This document shows, in pieces, positions 51,960 to 60,734 of a stretch of DNA of 64,000 nucleotides. How positions within the stretch are numbered: position 1 is the stretch's first letter; every line of letters starts with the position of its first letter. This stretch comes from Clavibacter michiganensis (GTDB lineage: Bacteria > Actinomycetota > Actinomycetes > Actinomycetales > Microbacteriaceae): the NCBI RefSeq assembly GCF_021216655.1, contig NZ_CP080437.1, positions 806,001 to 870,000 of the forward strand, written 5' to 3'. The notes under the pieces were generated by a model that was given only the letters and a program-made list of their open reading frames with translations, was not told the DNA's origin and did no database searches. The translations under genes and the position numbers were made by a program.

Positions 51960-51965
51960 TAGAGT
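51960..51965 (+). promoter_or_regulatory. -10 box of leaderless PAC2 gene
   Basis: TAGAGT ends 6 nt before the ATG at 51972. Confidence 0.5.
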
Positions 51966-51971
51966 GGATCC

Positions 51972-52892
51972 ATGGCAGATGCGGACGGACTGTACGAGAT
52001 CGACACCGACATCGGCGAGGTCCCGACCGGACTGCCCCTGGTCGCCGGGCTCACCGGCTTCTCCGACGCGGGATCCGGCGTGTCCCAGGTCAGCGAGTAC
52101 CTGCTGAGCACCCTGAGCCACCGCGACGTCCTGCGGTTCGACACGGACACCCTGCTCGACTACCGCGCGCGCCGACCCACCATCTACTTCGACCAGGACC
52201 ACCTCGCCGACTACCGTCCGGCCCGCCTGGCGCTCTACCTCGCGCACGACGAGATCGGGCAGCCGTTCCTCCTCCTCACGGGCTTCGAGCCCGACTTCCG
52301 GTGGGAGGCCTTCACCGCGGCCGTCCTCGGCATCGTCGACCGGTACCGCGTCTCCACGACGACGTGGGTGCACGCCATCCCCATGCCGGTGCCGCACACG
52401 CGAGACATCAACGTCACCGTGAGCGGCAACCGCACCGAGCTCATCGACGCGCTCAGCGTGTGGAAGCCGCACACCCAGGTGCCGGCGAACGCGCTGCACC
52501 TGGTGGAGCACCGCCTGCACGACGCCGGCCATCCCGTCGCGGGCTTCGTGCTCCTCGTCCCGCACTACCTCGCGGACACCGAGTTCCCCCTCGCCGCGGT
52601 CGCCGCCCTGGAGAGCATCAGCGCGGCGACGGGCCTCATCTTCCCGACCGACCGCCTCCGCGAGGAGGGGCGCGACTTCGTGGGGCGCATCGACGAGCAG
52701 GTCGCGGGCAACCAGGAGCTGGCCCGCCTCGTCACGACGCTCGAGGAGCGCTACGACAGCTACATGGAGGATACGCCGCTCAAGTCGCCGCTCACGGACG
52801 AGGACGGCGCCCTGCCGACCGCCGACGAGATCGCCGCCGAGCTGGAGAAGTTCCTGGCACGCCGTCGCCCCGGCGACGGCGACGCGGCCTGA
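51972..52892 (+). CDS. PAC2 family protein
   Basis: A 306-residue PAC2 (proteasome-assembly-chaperone-like) protein found throughout actinobacteria. Seen: LVAGLTGFSDAGSGVSQVSEYLL, RPTIYFDQDHLADYRPARLALYL, LLTGFEPDFRWEAF, the HAIPMPVPHTR loop, and a C-terminal acidic tail DEDGALPTADEIAAELEKFLARR. Its role is unclear; many actinobacteria with it lack a proteasome. Leaderless ATG. Divergent from pepA, the two sharing a 169-bp region. Confidence 0.92.
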   Translation: MADADGLYEIDTDIGEVPTGLPLVAGLTGFSDAGSGVSQVSEYLLSTLSHRDVLRFDTDTLLDYRARRPTIYFDQDHLADYRPARLALYLAHDEIGQPFLLLTGFEPDFRWEAFTAAVLGIVDRYRVSTTTWVHAIPMPVPHTRDINVTVSGNRTELIDALSVWKPHTQVPANALHLVEHRLHDAGHPVAGFVLLVPHYLADTEFPLAAVAALESISAATGLIFPTDRLREEGRDFVGRIDEQVAGNQELARLVTTLEERYDSYMEDTPLKSPLTDEDGALPTADEIAAELEKFLARRRPGDGDAA

Positions 52893-52953
52893 CGCCCGCG
52901 AGCTGATCCGCGCGCGGGCCCATCGAGCGACCGCCGGAACCCGGCGCCGTCGG

Positions 52954-52959
52954 TATCGT
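52954..52959 (+). promoter_or_regulatory. -10 box of leaderless MFS gene
   Basis: TATCGT ends 7 nt before the ATG at 52967. Confidence 0.45.
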
Positions 52960-52966
52960 CGTCCCG

Positions 52967-54289
52967 ATGAGCACCCGCCGCGCCCGCCTCGTCCTCGGCG
53001 TCGCCATGGTGGCGTACCTCTCGTCCGTGCTGCAGCGCGGCTCGCTCGGCATCGCGTCCGTCGAGGCGGGGGACCGGTTCCACGTCTCGGCGTCGCTGCT
53101 CTCCACGCTCGCGGTCACGCAGCTCGTCGTGTACGCGGCGCTGCAGGTCCCGGTCGGGGTGCTGATCGACCGGATCGGCCCGCGCGCGCTGCTCGCGACC
53201 GGCGCGCTGCTGATGGTGGCCGGACAGGTCACGCTGGCGCTCTCCACCTCGCTCGAGGTCGCGATCCTGGGACGCGTGCTGGTCGGCGCCGGGGACGCCA
53301 TGACGTTCGTCTCGGGCCTGCGCCTCATCAACTCCTGGTTCTCCGGTCCGCGCGTCCCGGTCCTGTCGCAGTGGTTCGCCAACGTGGGCCAGCTGGGGCA
53401 GGTGCTCTCAGCGATCCCGCTCTCGCTCGTGCTGCACACGGCGGGGTGGACGCCCGCGTTCCTCGGCTCGGCGTCCGTCGCCGTGGTGGCGTTCGTCGCG
53501 GTCGTCGCGGCAGCGCGCGACCGGCCGACCGGGGAGGCACCGCCCCCGTGCATGGCGTGGGGCGACTCGATGCGGGAGCTCGGCCGGAGCCTGCGTCGAC
53601 CGGGCACGCAGCTCGGCTTCTGGTCGCACTTCGTGACCCAGTCGTCCGGCGCGGTCTTCAGCCTGCTCTGGGGTTTCCCGTTCCTCGTCGACGGCCTGGG
53701 GTACGGCCCGGCGCTCGCGTCCGGGCTCCTCATCGTGATCGTGGCCTCGGGGATGATCGTGGGTCCCGTGATCGGGATCCTCACCGGGCGCTTCCCGTTC
53801 CGGCGCTCCAACCTCGTCCTCGGTCTCGTCGCGATGATGGGCGCGGCCTGGGCGGTGCTGCTCCTCTGGCCGGGCGTGCCGCCGCTCGCGGTGGTGGTGC
53901 TCGTGGTCGTGGCCATCGGGATCGGCGGGCCCGGCTCGCAGGTCGGGCTGGACTTCGCGCGCACGTTCAACCCGCCGCGCAGCCTCGGCGCCGCGTCCGG
54001 GATCGTGAACGTCGGTGGATTCACCGCGAGCTTCACGATGATGCTGCTCATCGGGGTCGCGCTCGACGTGCAAGACGGGATCCGGGTCGCGGGCGGAGCG
54101 CCGAGCGACCTCTACGCGCTCGACTCCTTCCGCGTCGCCTTCGCCGTGCAGTACCTCGTAGTCGGGTTCGGGACGCTGATGCTGGTGCGGACGAGGCACC
54201 GGACGCGACGCCTGCTGGCCGACGAGGGAATACGGGTGGGGCCGCTCTGGGTTGCCTACCTCGACAGGCGACGCCGACGCCGCGCGTGA
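52967..54289 (+). CDS. MFS transporter
   Basis: A 440-residue major facilitator with about twelve membrane helices. The loop 2-3 motif appears as VPVGVLIDRIGPRALLATGALLMVAGQ and the loop 8-9 region as GILTGRFPFRRSN. VLQRGSLGIASVEAGDRFHVSASLLS suggests the small actinobacterial nitrate/sugar-like clade, but the substrate cannot be read. C-terminus is Arg-rich. No regulator adjoins it. Leaderless start. Confidence 0.85.
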   Translation: MSTRRARLVLGVAMVAYLSSVLQRGSLGIASVEAGDRFHVSASLLSTLAVTQLVVYAALQVPVGVLIDRIGPRALLATGALLMVAGQVTLALSTSLEVAILGRVLVGAGDAMTFVSGLRLINSWFSGPRVPVLSQWFANVGQLGQVLSAIPLSLVLHTAGWTPAFLGSASVAVVAFVAVVAAARDRPTGEAPPPCMAWGDSMRELGRSLRRPGTQLGFWSHFVTQSSGAVFSLLWGFPFLVDGLGYGPALASGLLIVIVASGMIVGPVIGILTGRFPFRRSNLVLGLVAMMGAAWAVLLLWPGVPPLAVVVLVVVAIGIGGPGSQVGLDFARTFNPPRSLGAASGIVNVGGFTASFTMMLLIGVALDVQDGIRVAGGAPSDLYALDSFRVAFAVQYLVVGFGTLMLVRTRHRTRRLLADEGIRVGPLWVAYLDRRRRRRA

Positions 54290-54362
54290 CGTCGGCCCGC
54301 ACACGGATCGCATTGGCTCGCCCGTGCGCGCATCCGTGCAATAATCAGGTACGGACCCGTTC

Positions 54363-54428
54363 ATGTCCTGCATCTCGCACCACCTCGGTGGTGGCGTCAT
54401 CTCGGTGGCGCACGAGCAGCGGACTTGA
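54363..54428 (+). CDS. possible 21-residue leader peptide upstream of sigA
   Basis: A short frame [21 protein letters not shown] runs from 54363 to a TGA at 54428, ending 110 bp before sigA. Third codon positions are about 85% G/C and it lacks the Arg/Pro/Ala bias of random frames here. The inverted repeat CACCACC-TC-GGTGGTG (54378-54393) lies inside it over the His-His codons. No ribosome binding site; a TACGGA box 7 nt upstream could make it leaderless. Translation is not proven. Confidence 0.35.
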   Translation: MSCISHHLGGGVISVAHEQRT

Positions 54429-54538
54429 CATGGGTCCTAGCAATGTCCGAAAACAACCCCGACCCACCTCCGGCAGGTCACCCCGCAGCAGCATCGCGGA
54501 GCGCGCGACCGGTCGTCGTGGGGACGAAAGGTGTTCGC

Positions 54539-56017
54539 ATGGCCACCCCCTCCACCCCGTCCGCCACCCTGGACGCGGCTTCCGCGACCGGCACGGCCGA
54601 CGACGCCGCGACGGGTGAGGCGAAGGCACCCGCGAAGCGCGCCCCCGCCCGCAAGACCGCGGCCGCGAAGGCACCCGCTACCAAGACCGCGACGGCGGCG
54701 AAGGCCCCCACCAAGGCCGCCGCCGCGAAGGCGGCGGCAGCTGAGGCAGCAGCAGCCGAGACCGACTCCGCCGCCGCTCCCGCGGCTCCCGCCAAGGCGC
54801 CCACCGCGCGGGCCAAGGCCGCCGCCGCGAAGAAGGCCGCGGCCGCGTCGGGTGAGGCCGCACCGGCGAAGGCCCCGCGCAAGACCGCAGCGAAGAAGAC
54901 GGCGGCCCAGGGCTCCGGAGAGGCGTCCGACGACGATGCCGACGAGGTCGTGGTCCCCGTCGCCGAGGACGACGCGGACGACGAGGCCGTCGAGGACGGC
55001 GCCGCCAAGCCGCCCGTCGTGCTCGAGCCGCTCCCGACAGGCGCCATGGTGCTGTCGAACAAGGAGGAGGACGAGGACGTCCCCGTCTACTCGACGACCA
55101 TCACCGGTGCCACGGCGGATCCCGTCAAGGACTACCTCAAGCAGATCGGCAAGGTCGCGCTGCTCAACGCCGCCGAGGAGGTCGAGCTCGCCATGCGCAT
55201 CGAGGCGGGCCTCTTCGCGGAGGACAAGCTGGCGAACACGCCCGGCATCTCCCGCGAGCTCGAGCGCGAGCTGCGCTGGGTCGCACGAGACGGCCAGCGC
55301 GCGAAGAGCCACCTGCTGGGCGCGAACCTGCGCCTCGTGGTGAGCCTCGCGAAGCGCTACACCGGTCGTGGCATGCAGTTCCTGGACCTCATCCAGGAGG
55401 GCAACCTGGGCCTCATCCGCGCGGTCGAGAAGTTCGACTACACCAAGGGCTTCAAGTTCTCCACGTACGCCACGTGGTGGATCCGCCAGGCCATCACGCG
55501 CGCCATGGCCGACCAGGCGCGCACCATCCGCATCCCGGTGCACATGGTCGAGGTCATCAACAAGCTCGCCCGCGTCCAGCGCCAGATGCTGCAGGACCTG
55601 GGCCGCGAGCCCACGCCCGAGGAGCTGTCGCGCGAGCTCGACATGACGCCCGAGAAGGTCATCGAGGTCCAGAAGTACGGCCGCGAGCCCATCTCGCTGC
55701 ACACGCCCCTCGGCGAGGACGGCGACAGCGAGTTCGGCGACCTCATCGAGGACACCGAGGCTGTCGTCCCCGCGGACGCCGTGGGCTTCACCATGCTGCA
55801 GAAGCAGCTGGAGTCGCTGCTCGACTCGCTCTCGGAGCGCGAGGCCGGCGTGATCCGCATGCGCTTCGGCCTCGGCGACGGCATGCCGAAGACCCTCGAC
55901 CAGATCGGCGACACGTTCGGCGTCACGCGCGAGCGGATCCGCCAGATCGAGTCGAAGACCATGGCCAAGCTCCGCCACCCGTCGCGCTCGCAGTCGCTGC
56001 GCGACTACCTCGAGTAG
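54539..56017 (+). CDS. sigA: primary sigma factor
   Basis: A 492-residue HrdB/SigA-type housekeeping sigma factor. Residues 1-150 are a low-complexity Ala/Lys/Pro tail followed by an acidic stretch. Then come region 1.2 ([29 protein letters not shown]), region 2 ([61 protein letters not shown]), region 3, and region 4 with the -35 helix [29 protein letters not shown] ribosome binding site before the ATG. Leader of about 240 nt. Next to murT and parE, as HrdB is near parE in Streptomyces. Confidence 0.97.
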   Translation: MATPSTPSATLDAASATGTADDAATGEAKAPAKRAPARKTAAAKAPATKTATAAKAPTKAAAAKAAAAEAAAAETDSAAAPAAPAKAPTARAKAAAAKKAAAASGEAAPAKAPRKTAAKKTAAQGSGEASDDDADEVVVPVAEDDADDEAVEDGAAKPPVVLEPLPTGAMVLSNKEEDEDVPVYSTTITGATADPVKDYLKQIGKVALLNAAEEVELAMRIEAGLFAEDKLANTPGISRELERELRWVARDGQRAKSHLLGANLRLVVSLAKRYTGRGMQFLDLIQEGNLGLIRAVEKFDYTKGFKFSTYATWWIRQAITRAMADQARTIRIPVHMVEVINKLARVQRQMLQDLGREPTPEELSRELDMTPEKVIEVQKYGREPISLHTPLGEDGDSEFGDLIEDTEAVVPADAVGFTMLQKQLESLLDSLSEREAGVIRMRFGLGDGMPKTLDQIGDTFGVTRERIRQIESKTMAKLRHPSRSQSLRDYLE

Positions 56018-56020
56018 GCC

Positions 56021-57301
56021 GTGCCGCTGCGCCTCGCCGTCGCCGGGGGACGGGCCGCCCGCTGGGCCGCCCGTCTCCGTGGCGGCGGTTCCGCCGTGCC
56101 CGGCGTCGTCGCCCTCCGCCTCGAGCCCCGCTTCCTGGAGCGGACGATCGCCGACCTGCCGCACGGCGTGGTCGCCGTGACCGGCTCGAACGGCAAGTCG
56201 ACGACCACCCACATGCTCACCGCCGTGCTCCGCGCGCATGGTCTCCGCGTCTTCACGAACCCGTCCGGCGGGAACCTGCCGCAGGGCATCGCCTCCGCCG
56301 TGCTCGCGGACGCCGACGCCTCGGGGCGCCTGGACGCCGACGTCGCGGTCCTCGAGATCGACGAGGCCTACGGCGTCGCGCTCTCCGCGCTGCTCACGCC
56401 GCGCACGGTGCTGCTGCTCAACATCCAGATCGACCAGCTCAACCGGTTCCACGAGCCGGACCGCGTGGTGGGCATGCTCGAGCGGATCGCCGCCACGGCG
56501 ACCGAGGCCGTGGTCGCCAACCGGGACGACGCGCACGTCAACGCCATCGCCGCGCACACCGGGCGCGCCGGCCGGGCCGACGTCGACTGGTTCGGCGTCT
56601 CCGAGGAGCTCCTGGTCGACAGCAAGCACGGCCTGGCGTCCGCCCCGCGGTTCGGATCCGAGGATCCCGACCCGGTGCACGTGGCGGCCGGCGTCGAGGC
56701 CGTGGCGCTGTCGGGTCGCGATGCGATCTTCCGCCTGCCGTCCGGGGACCTCCCCGTGACTCTCCCGTCGCGCGGCCTGCACTACGCCGTCGACGCTGCG
56801 GGCGCGCTGGCCACCGCCCGCCGGGTCCTCGGCGACCGCTTCGACCCCGCTCGCGCAGCCGAGGGCCTGGGGTCCGTGGCCGCGGTGTACGGGCGCGGGG
56901 AGATGCTGCGCGCGGGCGACGAGGACATCGAGATCATCATGATGAAGAACCCGGCGAGCCTGCAGATGAACCTCGACGCGCTCGGCGACCCGCCCGAGCA
57001 GGTGCTGCTCGCCGTCGACGACGGCACCCCCGACCCCTCCTGGATCTACGACACCGACCTCTCCGCGCTCACGCACGCCGACGTCGTCTCCGGCACGAAG
57101 GGCTACCAGCTCGCCGTGCGCTTCGGGTACGAGGGCCTCGAGGTCGGCCGCGTCGAGCCCGACCTGCGCCGCGCCGTCCAGGCGTTCCTCGCGATGGAGA
57201 AGCCGTCCCGCGGCGTCAAGACCATGATCGTCAACTACGAGCAGATGATGGCGATCCGCCGCATCCTCGGGTACACGGACCTCGAGGGAGGACCCGCGTG
57301 A
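56021..57301 (+). CDS. murT: MurT-like Mur ligase lacking the zinc ribbon
   Basis: A 426-residue Mur ligase of the MurT clade. MurT normally pairs with GatD to amidate the D-Glu alpha-carboxyl of lipid II. The P-loop VTGSNGKSTTT (about residue 53), VLEIDEAY, LNIQIDQLNRFHEPDRV, the C-terminal YGRGEML and KNPASLQMNL, and the DPSWIYDTDL acyl-phosphate block (about 338-347) are kept. The Cys4 zinc ribbon expected in the central domain is absent; the protein contains no Cys. Starts GTG 3 bp after sigA and overlaps gatD. See findings for a possible new role. Confidence 0.88.
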   Translation: MPLRLAVAGGRAARWAARLRGGGSAVPGVVALRLEPRFLERTIADLPHGVVAVTGSNGKSTTTHMLTAVLRAHGLRVFTNPSGGNLPQGIASAVLADADASGRLDADVAVLEIDEAYGVALSALLTPRTVLLLNIQIDQLNRFHEPDRVVGMLERIAATATEAVVANRDDAHVNAIAAHTGRAGRADVDWFGVSEELLVDSKHGLASAPRFGSEDPDPVHVAAGVEAVALSGRDAIFRLPSGDLPVTLPSRGLHYAVDAAGALATARRVLGDRFDPARAAEGLGSVAAVYGRGEMLRAGDEDIEIIMMKNPASLQMNLDALGDPPEQVLLAVDDGTPDPSWIYDTDLSALTHADVVSGTKGYQLAVRFGYEGLEVGRVEPDLRRAVQAFLAMEKPSRGVKTMIVNYEQMMAIRRILGYTDLEGGPA

Positions 57302-58032
57302 GCGACGCCCTGCGCATCCTGCACCTCTACCCCGAGGAGCTCGGCATCAACGGCGACCGCGGCAACGTCACCGTGCTCGTCGAGCGCGCGCGCATCCGCG
57401 GGATCGTCACCGAGGTCGTCCGGCACGCCCCCGGTGGCGGGGACCCGGGCGATGCCGACCTGGTGGTCGTGGGGTCCGGACCGCTCACGGCCCAGCGCGC
57501 CGTGCTGCCCGACCTCGTCGCGCACGCCCCGCACCTCGTCGCGCTGCAGGAGGCCGGTGTCCCGCTCCTCGCGGTGGGCGGCGGCCTGCAGCTCCTGGGG
57601 GAGTCCGTGCGGCTCATCGACGGCGGCGAGCTCGTCGGCGCCGGCGTCCTGCCGGTGCGCACCACGCTGACGGCCGAGCGACGCGTGGGCGACCTCGTGC
57701 TCGACACGCCGGACGGAGAGGTCGTCGGCTACGAGAACCACGGATCCACGCTCGACATCGGCGAGCACGCTCCGCTCGGCACGGTGCGCGCGGGCTTCGG
57801 CAACGGCGGCCAGGGCGGCGGGGAGGGCGTGCGCGTCGGCTCGTCCCTCGGCACCCATCTCGGCGGGCCCGTCCTCGCGCTCAACCCGCGCCTCGCGGAC
57901 GAGCTGCTGTCCGCAGCCCTCGCGCGGCATGGCCGCGAGCTGCCCGCCGACATCTCGGGGACGCTCGACCGGCTGGACGCCTGGGCGCGCGAAGCGCGGT
58001 CCACCGTGATGGCCCGGCCGGCGCACTACTGA
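57298..58032 (+). CDS. gatD: GatD-like glutaminase subunit with both catalytic residues replaced
   Basis: A 244-residue class I glutamine amidotransferase-like protein paired with MurT. It starts LRILHLYPEELGINGDRGNVTVL, like GatD. At the nucleophile the sequence is LLAVGGGLQLLG: residue 94, Cys in GatD, is Gly. At the catalytic His the sequence is GTHLGGPVLALNP: residue 189, His in GatD, is Gly. Both numbers match those of the Staphylococcus aureus enzyme, so this is an exact replacement, not a frame error. GatD activity is therefore unlikely; a structural partner role is probable. GTG start overlapping murT by 4 bp. Confidence 0.88.
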   Translation: MSDALRILHLYPEELGINGDRGNVTVLVERARIRGIVTEVVRHAPGGGDPGDADLVVVGSGPLTAQRAVLPDLVAHAPHLVALQEAGVPLLAVGGGLQLLGESVRLIDGGELVGAGVLPVRTTLTAERRVGDLVLDTPDGEVVGYENHGSTLDIGEHAPLGTVRAGFGNGGQGGGEGVRVGSSLGTHLGGPVLALNPRLADELLSAALARHGRELPADISGTLDRLDAWAREARSTVMARPAHY

Positions 58033-58072
58033 CTTGTCGCGGCTGTGGACCGGCCGCATCCGCACATGACGA

Positions 58073-58100
58073 AGGGCGCATCCCCACGGGGATGCGCCCT
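58073..58100. terminator. terminator between gatD and the DUF7455 gene
   Basis: AGGGCGCATCCCC-AC-GGGGATGCGCCCT, a 13-bp perfect stem 40 bp past gatD and 34 bp from the convergent stop. Confidence 0.85.
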
Positions 58101-58134
58101 CCGTCGTCCGCCGATGTGATCGGCGCTGGTCGTC

Positions 58135-58362
58135 CTAGGCGCGCTCGTCGAGCAGGCGGCTCGACTCGTCGTGCCAGCTCGTGGCGATGGCCGACAGCTT
58201 CTCCTGGTACTTCTTGCCGTGGTGGGCGCAGAAGAGGAGCTCGCTGCTGTTCACCTCGACGCGGATGTACGCCTGGGCTCCGCAGCTGTCGCAGCGGTCG
58301 TTGGCGGTGAGCTGGTGGTTGTCGAGCTCGTCCACGGGACGCTCGGTCGCGGTCGGTGTCAT
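58135..58362 (-). CDS. small zinc-ribbon-like protein (DUF7455 type)
   Basis: A 75-residue actinobacterial protein with NHQLTANDRCDSCGAQAYIRVEV and ELLFCAHHGKKY: a CxxC and a CxxH pair that suggest a zinc site. Short proteins of this sort lie near sigA/sigB and parE in actinobacteria. A role with RNA polymerase or the ribosome is possible but not shown. GGAGGGGAG lies 8 nt before the ATG. Confidence 0.9.
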   Translation of the reverse strand: MTPTATERPVDELDNHQLTANDRCDSCGAQAYIRVEVNSSELLFCAHHGKKYQEKLSAIATSWHDESSRLLDERA

Positions 58363-58519
58363 GTGATGCTCCCCTCCGGGTCGGGTCTGGTCGAGCCGAA
58401 TGGATCAAGTAGACCACGAGCTCCCGGCAGTCGACCCGACCGCGGGCGCCTGTTTCGCTCTGCGCGTAGGGCGCGGTGCGGGGGACGGCGATTCGGAGGG
58501 GGAGGCGGCGGGCGGCGGT

Positions 58520-58525
58520 TAAGAT
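58520..58525 (+). promoter_or_regulatory. parE -10 box
   Basis: TAAGAT gives a transcript start near 58533 and a 42-nt leader containing the parE ribosome binding site. Confidence 0.5.
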
Positions 58526-58574
58526 CGATGCGGCTCGCGTCCGGCGAATGCCGGACGTACATGGAGGACAGCAC

Positions 58575-60653
58575 GTGGCAGCATCCAATTATTCCGCCCG
58601 CCATCTCTCCGTCCTCGAGGGCCTCGAGGCGGTGCGCAAGCGGCCCGGCATGTACATCGGATCCACCGACTCGCGCGGCCTCATGCACTGCCTCTGGGAG
58701 ATCATCGACAACAGCGTCGACGAGGCGCTCGGCGGCCACGGCGACCGCATCGACGTACGGCTCCACCCCGACGGCAGCGTCGAGGTGCGCGACACCGCAC
58801 GGGGCGTGCCGGTCGACATCGAGCCGAAGACCGGGCTCTCCGGCGTCGAGGTCGTCTTCACCAAGCTGCACGCGGGCGGCAAGTTCGGATCCGGCTCCTA
58901 CGCGTCATCGGGCGGACTGCACGGCGTGGGCGCTTCCGTCGTGAACGCGCTGTCGGAGCGCCTCGACGTCGAGGTGGATCGCGGCGGCAAGACGCACGCC
59001 ATGTCGTTCCGGCGCGGCGAGCCGGGCATCTTCGAGGACGAGGGGGAGGCGAGCCCCGACGCTCCGTTCCGCCCGTTCACGTCCGGCAGCGAGCTGCGGG
59101 TCGTGGGCAAGGTGCGCAAGGGCGTCACCGGTACGCGGATCCGCTACTGGGCCGACCGGCAGATCTTCACCCGCGGAGCGTCCTTCCTCACCGAGGAGCT
59201 CCTCGGCCGCGCGCGCCAGACCGCCTTCCTCGTGCCCGGGCTCAGCATCGACATCGAGGACCTCCGCGGCGAGCAGCCCGTGCGCGAGTCCTTCCGCTTC
59301 GACGGGGGCATCGCCGAGTTCGTGGACCACCTCGCGGTCGACGCGCCGCTGACGGACACGTGGCGGCTCGAGGGATCCGGCACGTTCACCGAGACCGTGC
59401 CCGTCCTCACCGCCGGCGGCGCCATGGTCCCGACGGAGCTCACGCGCGAGTGCGCCGTCGACATCGCGCTCCGCTGGGGCACGGGCTACGACACCCGGTT
59501 CAAGTCGTTCGTCAACATCATCGCGACGCCCAAGGGCGGCACCCACCAGGCGGGCTTCGAGGCGGGCCTCCTCAAGTTCGTGCGCGCGCAGGTCGAGGCC
59601 AACGCGCGGAAGCTCAAGGTCGGCACCGACAAGCTCGAGAAGGACGACGTGCTCGCCGGTCTCACCGCCGTGCTCACGGTCCGCTTCCCCGAGCCGCAGT
59701 TCGAGGGCCAGACGAAGGAGGTGCTGGGCACGCCGGCCGTGCGCGCCATCGTGTCGCAGGTCGTGCAGAAGGCCATGGCCGAGCGGTTCGCGTCGACCCG
59801 GCGCGAGGACAAGGCGCAGACCGCCGTGCTCCTCGAGAAGGTCGTCGGCGAGATGAAGTCGCGCATCTCGGCCCGCACGCACAAGGAGACGCAGCGGCGG
59901 AAGAACGCCCTCGAGAGCTCGTCGCTGCCTGCGAAGCTCGTCGACTGCCGGTCGAACGACGTCGCCAACAGCGAGCTGTTCATCGTGGAGGGCGACTCCG
60001 CCCTCGGGACGGCGAAGCTCGCGCGCGACAGCGAGTACCAGGCGCTGCTGCCCATCCGCGGCAAGATCCTCAACGTCCAGAAGGCGTCGCTGCCCGACAT
60101 GCTCTCCAACACCGAGTGCGCCTCGATCATCCAGGTGCTGGGTGCGGGATCCGGGCGCACGTTCGACCTGTCGGCGGCGCGCTACGGGAAGATCATCATC
60201 ATGAGCGACGCCGACGTCGACGGCGCCCACATCCGCACGCTGCTGCTCACGCTCTTCTTCCGCTACATGCGGCCGATGATCGACGAGGGCCGCGTGTTCG
60301 CCGCCGTGCCGCCGCTGCACCGCGTCGTGGTGATGAACCCGGGCTCGAAGCCCAACGACGTGATCTACACGTACTCGGAGCGCGAGCTCGCGGCCGTGCT
60401 CGCCCAGGCGAAGCGGCAGGGCAAGCGCTACCAGGACCCCATCCAGCGATACAAGGGCCTGGGCGAGATGGACGCCGACCAGCTCGCGACCACCACGATG
60501 GACCGCCGCAACCGCACGCTGCGGCGCGTGCGCGTCGACGACGCCGAGGCCGCCACGCGCATGTTCGAGCTGCTCATGGGCAACGACGTCGCGCCCCGCA
60601 AGGAGTTCATCATCGACGGCGCCGGATCCGTACGGGACCGGATCGACGTGTGA
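58575..60653 (+). CDS. parE: topoisomerase IV subunit B (GyrB-like)
   Basis: A 692-residue GHKL ATPase/TOPRIM subunit of a type II topoisomerase. ATP-binding parts are EVRKRPGMYIGS, EIIDNSVDEALGGH and GGLHGVGASVVNAL. The TOPRIM domain has LFIVEGDSALGTAK and IIMSDADVDGAHIRTLLL. The GTG at 58575 follows GGAGGA by 6 nt and the family starts just after. Position next to sigA and parC marks it as ParE rather than the oriC GyrB, but the two families are close. Confidence 0.92.
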   Translation: MAASNYSARHLSVLEGLEAVRKRPGMYIGSTDSRGLMHCLWEIIDNSVDEALGGHGDRIDVRLHPDGSVEVRDTARGVPVDIEPKTGLSGVEVVFTKLHAGGKFGSGSYASSGGLHGVGASVVNALSERLDVEVDRGGKTHAMSFRRGEPGIFEDEGEASPDAPFRPFTSGSELRVVGKVRKGVTGTRIRYWADRQIFTRGASFLTEELLGRARQTAFLVPGLSIDIEDLRGEQPVRESFRFDGGIAEFVDHLAVDAPLTDTWRLEGSGTFTETVPVLTAGGAMVPTELTRECAVDIALRWGTGYDTRFKSFVNIIATPKGGTHQAGFEAGLLKFVRAQVEANARKLKVGTDKLEKDDVLAGLTAVLTVRFPEPQFEGQTKEVLGTPAVRAIVSQVVQKAMAERFASTRREDKAQTAVLLEKVVGEMKSRISARTHKETQRRKNALESSSLPAKLVDCRSNDVANSELFIVEGDSALGTAKLARDSEYQALLPIRGKILNVQKASLPDMLSNTECASIIQVLGAGSGRTFDLSAARYGKIIIMSDADVDGAHIRTLLLTLFFRYMRPMIDEGRVFAAVPPLHRVVVMNPGSKPNDVIYTYSERELAAVLAQAKRQGKRYQDPIQRYKGLGEMDADQLATTTMDRRNRTLRRVRVDDAEAATRMFELLMGNDVAPRKEFIIDGAGSVRDRIDV

Positions 60654-60675
60654 TCCACCGGCTGCGAGCCGGATG

Positions 60676-60716
60676 CGCGGACGGCCGCGGACCCCACGGG
60701 TCCGCGGCCGTCCGCG
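60676..60716. terminator. terminator between parE and parC
   Basis: CGCGGACGGCCGCGGACCC-CAC-GGGTCCGCGGCCGTCCGCG, a 19-bp perfect stem between the convergent stops. Confidence 0.88.
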
Positions 60717-60734
60717 TGCGTGGCACCGATGCGC

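Noticed and set aside
54425..54430. TTGACA before sigA, which looks like a perfect -35 box.
   Set aside because: No -10 hexamer lies 16-19 bp downstream (the sequence there is CGAAAA-like); it is partly the TGA stop of the short leader frame.
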